Shown: positions 60,035 through 64,000 of the stretch, piece by piece
Numbering within the stretch: the stretch's first letter is position 1
Layout: each line of letters starts with the position of its first letter
Origin: Gemmatimonadota bacterium
Lineage (GTDB): Bacteria; Gemmatimonadota; Gemmatimonadetes; Palauibacterales; Palauibacteraceae
Reading direction: 5' to 3'
Length of the DNA: 64,000 bases
Assembly: GCA_022826685.1 (NCBI GenBank)
Contig: JAJDUL010000015.1
Span: forward strand, 55,667-119,666
Translations under genes and position numbers: made by a program
The notes under the pieces: generated by a model
Databases searched by the model: none
Told to the model about the DNA's origin: nothing
The model's input: only the letters and a program-made list of their open reading frames with translations

Positions 60035-60828
60035 GCGAGGGGGGACTTGGGCCGACGGCCCGGGAGATCACGCAGGCCCGACTCGCGACGCTCGGCATGC
60101 TGGTCGCGGGGATCGCGCACGAACTCAACACGCCGCTGGGCGCGCTGAACAGCAACCACCACGTCATCGAGCGCGCGCTCCTCAAGCTGGGAGAGATCCT
60201 CGAGGACGAAGTCGTCACGCCGGACGAACTCGACGAAGTCCGGAGGGTCGTGCGAGCCACGGAATCGGTGCTGCGAACGAACGGCATCGCCGTGGAGCGC
60301 ATGGTGAACCTCGTACGGAACCTGCGGAATTTCGGGCGGCCCACGACCTCGGAGCCTCGCCCCGTGGACCTTCACGAAGGCATCGAGGGCACGCTGGCCC
60401 TCCTGGGGCACGAACTGAAGGAGATCGAGATCGTCCGGGACTTCGGGGAGCTGCCGCTCGTGGTGTGTCACCCGAACCGGATCAACCAGGTGTTCATGAA
60501 CCTCGTGCACAACGCGGCCCAGGCCATGCAGGCTGGCGGCGTGCTCACGATCCGGACGCGCGCGGAAGGGGACCACGCGCACGTCCGCGTCGCCGACACG
60601 GGCCGGGGCATCCCGCGCGACGTCATCAAGGAGATCTTCGAGCCCGGCTTCACCACCAAGGGCGAGCGGATCGGGATGGGGCTGGGTCTCGCGATCACAC
60701 TCCAGATCGTACACCAGCACGGAGGGGAAATCTCGGTCGAGAGCGAACCGGGGCGCGGCACGACGTTCGACGTGGATCTCCCGCTTCGGCCGCCCACGGG
60801 TCCCGCACGGAAGGAGGCTTCGGAATGA
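60031..60828 (+). CDS. Soluble histidine kinase
   Basis: A 265-residue kinase without membrane helices, TTG start in a TTGA overlap. The H-box is GMLVAGIAHELNTPLGALNS. N-box HPNRINQVFMNLVHNAAQAM, G1 VADTGRGIP and G2 GMGLGLAITLQIVHQHGG form the ATPase domain. No sensor domain is present; input may come through the coiled tail of the response regulator or the cNMP-type protein upstream. Confidence 0.92.
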   Translation: MSEGGLGPTAREITQARLATLGMLVAGIAHELNTPLGALNSNHHVIERALLKLGEILEDEVVTPDELDEVRRVVRATESVLRTNGIAVERMVNLVRNLRNFGRPTTSEPRPVDLHEGIEGTLALLGHELKEIEIVRDFGELPLVVCHPNRINQVFMNLVHNAAQAMQAGGVLTIRTRAEGDHAHVRVADTGRGIPRDVIKEIFEPGFTTKGERIGMGLGLAITLQIVHQHGGEISVESEPGRGTTFDVDLPLRPPTGPARKEASE

Positions 60829-61844
60829 TGCGAGGTGCCATGATGCGACGCGCGGAGCTGTTTCGTGTCCTGGTCATCGCCGCGGTCGCGGCCGCCGTTG
60901 CGGTGCCGGCCCCGGCGACGGCCCAGGATGCGAACTTCCTGCTCCCCATCGCCGAGATCGAGAGGGTCCTCCGCGAAGGGGAAATCCAGGTCCTCGCCGT
61001 ACAGCCGTCCCGCGGTCTTCCCGGCGAGCGCACGTATCGCGTGACGCTGCAATCCGGCGACCACGTGCTCGGGGTCAAGTACGCCCCGGCCGGCGAGGGC
61101 GCAGACGAGTTCAACAACCGGCCCCGCTACGAGCTGGCGGCCTACGACACCCAGGCCCTCTTCCTCGACGAGCGGGAGATGGTCGTCCCTCCGACCGCGA
61201 TCCGGGCGTTTCCCCTCGATGTCGTCCGCGCCACCGTTGCCCAGGCGGGAGACGCCGGCGCCGCCATGCCTCCAGAGCCGACGTTCGACGAGTGGCCGAT
61301 GACCCTCGTTGCGCTCCAGTACTGGATGTTCAACGTGGACGTTCCCGAGGAGCTGCCCGACGACGATCGGATCGAGGAGGACGAGGTCTATGAGCGTCTT
61401 CTCGGGAACTTCAACCTCCTCACCTACATCATCGGCCACAGCGACTCGAACCGGGGGAACTTCATGCAGTCGATGGATCCCGCGTGGCCGCGTGTGTTCA
61501 GCGTCGACAACGGGGTGTCGTTCGCGAGCGAGGAGAGCAACCGAGGCACCGAGTGGCGCGACCTGCAGCTCGACCGCTACCCCGCCGCCGCCATCGACCG
61601 GCTGCGCGCCGTCTCGCTGGAAGGGCTGCAGGCTCGATTCGGGGTCCTCGTTCAGTTCGAGATACGCGACGGGAACTTCGTGGAGGTGGAGCCGACGGAG
61701 AATCTCGACCCCGGCCGCGGGGTGCGGCGCGATGCGGAGCGGATCCAGCTCGGCCTCACGGAGAGTGAGATCCGGGCTATGCACCGCCGCATCGTCCGCC
61801 TCATCGAGCGGGTGGACGAAGGCCGCTACGAGTTGATCCCCTGA
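60825..61844 (+). CDS. Exported protein with kinase-fold motifs
   Basis: A 339-residue protein with a signal peptide (RVLVIAAVAAAVAVPAPATAQ). The mature protein has a possible nucleotide-binding Lys in LGVKYAP (about 85) and Glu in PRYELAAYD (about 103), then GHSDSNRGNFM (about 204-214), a H-x-D-x-N-x-x-N block, and FSVDNGVSF (about 225-233), a D-N-G block. This order resembles Fam20/HipA/PI3K-like kinase folds. The substrate is unknown; activity in the periplasm is unproven. ATG follows AAGGAGG and overlaps the kinase gene by 4 nt. Confidence 0.6.
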   Translation: MMRGAMMRRAELFRVLVIAAVAAAVAVPAPATAQDANFLLPIAEIERVLREGEIQVLAVQPSRGLPGERTYRVTLQSGDHVLGVKYAPAGEGADEFNNRPRYELAAYDTQALFLDEREMVVPPTAIRAFPLDVVRATVAQAGDAGAAMPPEPTFDEWPMTLVALQYWMFNVDVPEELPDDDRIEEDEVYERLLGNFNLLTYIIGHSDSNRGNFMQSMDPAWPRVFSVDNGVSFASEESNRGTEWRDLQLDRYPAAAIDRLRAVSLEGLQARFGVLVQFEIRDGNFVEVEPTENLDPGRGVRRDAERIQLGLTESEIRAMHRRIVRLIERVDEGRYELIP

Positions 61845-63151
61845 GGGTTCGGCGCCGGAGGTCCGGTGTCCCGGGCTGTGCCTTCGTCGCGGCGGCGGTG
61901 GCGTGGACCGGCGCCTCCGCGCCCGATTCCGGCGACGTGAGGCCCCCGACGGGGTCTCCTCCGCCGGCGGGGCAGGAAGGTTGGCACGTCGAGGGGGAAT
62001 ACGGACTCTACGTCGCCTTCGCCGACCCCGGCCTCGAAGTGCGCTGGCTGACGGACGAAGAGCGGCCCGGCCTGGTTCGGGCGATCGTGGATGGGCGAGT
62101 GGTCGCCGAGCAGAAGACGGAGCCGGGAACCGAGCATGCGGCTCGCCTACGGGTACGAGCGCCGGAAATCACGCTCGAATACGGTGAGGCGATACCGGAC
62201 GGAGCCGGCGGGGCCGCCGCGCTTCACCGGACCCGGATCTGGATGGAGCCCCTGCCCGCGGAAGTCGACCTCACGGGCCACGACTCGGTGTTCGTGTTCG
62301 GAGATGTGCACGGCGAGTTCGACCGCGTCCTCTGGCTGCTCCGCCTGGCCGATCTGATCGATACGGAACTGCGCTGGACGGGCGGCGGCGCCGCGGTCGC
62401 ATTTCTCGGGGACCTGTTCGATCGGGGAGAGGACGTGACCCGCCTCCTCTGGTTCATCCATGGCCTGGAACGGGAAGCCCAGGCGGCAGGCGGCCGGGTC
62501 ATCACGCTCCTCGGCAACCATGAGGCGATGGTCCTGACCGGCGACCTCCGCTACCTGGCGCCGAAGGAAGCGATGATCGCCGACCGGCACGGCATGTCGT
62601 ACGAGACGATGTTCGATCCGGAGCGGTCCATCCTCGGGCGCTGGATCGCCGCCAAGCCGGGACTGGTCCGGCTGGACGATCTGCTGCTCGCGCACGGGGG
62701 CGTGAGTCCGGCATACCTCGACTACACGCTCGAGGAGTACCAGGACACCTTGGCGACCTTCATCGCCGAACCGCTGTTCACGAGATGGCGGGACGAAGCG
62801 TTCCTCCTCGAGTTCGCGCGCGAAACCCGGCTCGACAGCGCCCAGATCTACCGCCGGTACGACTTTTTCTTCGGATCGGAAAGCGTGCTCTGGTATCGGG
62901 ACCTCGTGCTCTCCGACACGCTCGGAGGCCACCTCGACGCCGTCCTGGAGCGCTTCGGCGCGCGGACTCACATCGTCGGACACACGCCCGTGCGCACGAT
63001 CCGGGAGAGCTACGGGGGAAAGCTCATCGCTGCTGATCTTCTGGATCCGGCCCTTGAGATGCTCCTCCTTGCCCGACGGCCCGAAGGTGGGTGGGATCGG
63101 TTCGCGTTACCCGTCGACGGGAACCCCCGGCCCCTCCGCCCCGCGCCCTGA
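61841..63151 (+). CDS. Exported PPP-family metallophosphatase
   Basis: PPP-type phosphatase core: VFVFGDVHGEFDRVLWLL, AFLGDLFDRGED, VITLLGNHEAMVL, LLAHGGVSP and HIVGHTPVRTI provide the metal and phosphate ligands; it resembles the bacterial Shewanella/Rhizobiales-like PPP group. From GTG 61898 (417 residues) the signal is truncated. CTG at 61841 instead adds LRVRRRRSGVPGCAFVAAAV, completing a signal peptide and giving a CTGA overlap like other junctions here, so 436 residues is preferred. Paired with the kinase-like gene. Confidence 0.82.
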   Translation: MRVRRRRSGVPGCAFVAAAVAWTGASAPDSGDVRPPTGSPPPAGQEGWHVEGEYGLYVAFADPGLEVRWLTDEERPGLVRAIVDGRVVAEQKTEPGTEHAARLRVRAPEITLEYGEAIPDGAGGAAALHRTRIWMEPLPAEVDLTGHDSVFVFGDVHGEFDRVLWLLRLADLIDTELRWTGGGAAVAFLGDLFDRGEDVTRLLWFIHGLEREAQAAGGRVITLLGNHEAMVLTGDLRYLAPKEAMIADRHGMSYETMFDPERSILGRWIAAKPGLVRLDDLLLAHGGVSPAYLDYTLEEYQDTLATFIAEPLFTRWRDEAFLLEFARETRLDSAQIYRRYDFFFGSESVLWYRDLVLSDTLGGHLDAVLERFGARTHIVGHTPVRTIRESYGGKLIAADLLDPALEMLLLARRPEGGWDRFALPVDGNPRPLRPAP

Positions 63152-63415
63152 GCGCGAGTCAGGCCCCCGCGCGCACATCTCGCCTGGTCTCGGGCATACG
63201 GTAGCCGACACCGCGCTCGTTTCGGAGGTAGGCTGCGTCTCACTGTCTAGCTGACACCTCGAATATCGTAAAATTGTCGCTACAGCATGGCCCTCTATTG
63301 CGCTAACGTCGCATGCGGCCTTGTCAGAGTGTCTGATGTGGTACAGTATGGCCTGCGGCTCATGTCAACGATGAGTTTCTCGACGGCCCATTGACCCTCT
63401 GACGTCGGCTGGCCT
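63152..63415. other. Intergenic region, comparatively AT-rich
   Basis: This 264-nt gap is noticeably richer in A+T than its neighbours (for example GAATATCGTAAAATTGTC near 63261). TTGTCA (63321-63326) could be a -35 element with TACAGT 15 nt downstream, a poor fit. It probably carries the promoter of the next gene. No gene was found. Confidence 0.4.
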
Positions 63416-64000
63416 TTGATTCTGGCGGCGAACAGGTCCAACGGCTTTTTGATCGCGGCTTTGGCCGGCGTTCTGTCCTTCGGACTGTCCTGCGGAGGGG
63501 GGTCGACGCCTCCGGAGCCGCCTCCGCCGCCACCCCCCCCACCCCCGGTTGCCCCCGTGCCTGTCGGCGCGATTCCCGCCCAGACTCTCGAGGTGGGCGA
63601 GACGCTGAGGCTCGATGTGACCTCGTACTTCCGCGATCCGGACGGCGGGGCGCTGACGTACACCGCCGCATCGTTGGCTCCGGGGGTCGTGTCCGTGTCG
63701 CAGCTCGGGGCCGTGCTCACGATGGTCGGGGTGGCGGAGGGGACGGCGACGGTGACGGTGACGGCGACCGACCCGGGCGGCCTGTCGGCGGCGCAGAACG
63801 TGGGCGTGACCGTGTTCACGCCCAACCAGGCACCCGAGACGGTCGGCTCGATTCCCGCTCAGAGCCTCGACGCCGGCGAGACGGTGACGCTGGAGGTTTC
63901 CGGGTACTTCCGGGATCCCGATGGGGACGCCCTCACGTACACGGCGGCGACGTCGGCCGCGGGCGTGGTGTCGGTCTCGATATCGGGCAGCCGCCTGACG
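63416..64000 (+). CDS. Repeat-containing lipoprotein (Ig/cadherin-like), partial at window edge
   Basis: The frame is open to the window edge from TTG 63416 (an in-frame TGA lies at 63392-63394; TTG 63449 is an alternative). A signal NGFLIAALAGVLSFGLSCGG has lipobox GLSC, then a polyproline linker and tandem units of about 93 residues. The unit starts GAIPAQTLEVGETLRLDV and again GSIPAQSLDAGETVTLEV, with YFRDPDGGALTYTAA / YFRDPDGDALTYTAA. Such putative Ig/cadherin-like repeats occur in surface adhesins; the 3' part is missing. Confidence 0.7.
   Translation, partial: MILAANRSNGFLIAALAGVLSFGLSCGGGSTPPEPPPPPPPPPPVAPVPVGAIPAQTLEVGETLRLDVTSYFRDPDGGALTYTAASLAPGVVSVSQLGAVLTMVGVAEGTATVTVTATDPGGLSAAQNVGVTVFTPNQAPETVGSIPAQSLDAGETVTLEVSGYFRDPDGDALTYTAATSAAGVVSVSISGSRLT

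Noticed and set aside
1..64000. CRISPR arrays, insertion sequences, prophage or integrase
   Set aside because: No regularly spaced repeats, transposase or phage motifs were seen on either strand.

Overview
The window reads as a gene-dense, very GC-rich chromosome segment of an aerobic diderm bacterium. Outer-membrane genes (lptE, lpxH, mlaDFE), a cytochrome aa3 oxidase, a bd-like oxidase with c-type cytochromes, a selenocysteine tRNA with SelB, and a mannose-type PTS controlled by HPr kinase together are most reminiscent of Gemmatimonadota. That placement is inference from gene content only. Most genes sit in long co-directional runs with 1-11 nt stop/start overlaps (ATGA, GTGA, TTGA), so translational coupling is the rule. 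I saw no insertion sequence, CRISPR array or prophage.

Layout. 1-5.4 kb: an apparently complete PTS relay (HprK, EIIA/B/C/D of the mannose family, HPr, enzyme I). 5.5-7.2 kb: metK and a bifunctional-nuclease-domain protein. 7.3-10.3 kb: a cobalamin riboswitch and the btuF-btuC-btuD importer it controls. 10.5-14.3 kb: a lipoprotein, recO and selB. 14.3-15.1 kb (minus): a zinc-ribbon protein and ptsN behind a strong sigma70-type promoter. 15.3-16.2 kb: tmRNA, terminator, greA. 16.3-18.9 kb (minus): Mla-type lipid transporter. 19-22.7 kb: ridA, tRNA-Sec overlapping a membrane-protein ORF, lpxH (minus), a thioesterase, a lipoprotein and lptE. 22.8-30.2 kb: an Mrp-type cation/proton antiporter with three MrpD-like subunits. 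30.2-35.8 kb: thioesterase, oxidoreductase, NRAMP-like carrier, acyl-CoA synthetase, hemC. 35.8-36.7 kb (minus): HmuY-like protein and a small membrane protein.

36.8-48.9 kb is the most interesting part: an ApbC-type Fe-S carrier ATPase, three separate proteins ending in a domain resembling PCP_red (known from protochlorophyllide reductase subunits), a ferredoxin, an ABC exporter, a radical SAM/SPASM enzyme, a 14-helix cytochrome bd-like oxidase subunit without a CydB partner, and three cytochromes c carrying five CxxCH sites. It looks like one respiratory module with its own tetrapyrrole or Fe-S maturation functions. A cupredoxin-like lipoprotein follows, then the aa3 oxidase operon with heme O synthase (50-54.3 kb).

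54.3-56.3 kb: a small TM protein, a histidine-bearing membrane protein, rdgB and tRNA-Pro. 56.3-60.8 kb: an ADP/ATP-carrier-like protein fused to HEAT-like repeats and a cyclic-nucleotide-binding domain, then a response regulator and a histidine kinase. 60.8-63.2 kb: an exported protein with kinase-fold motifs followed directly by an exported PPP-family phosphatase. The window ends inside a lipoprotein with tandem Ig/cadherin-like repeats.

Two genes appear to use unusual start codons (AUC in the Mrp cluster, CUG in the phosphatase). Domain assignments come from reading motifs, not database searches.
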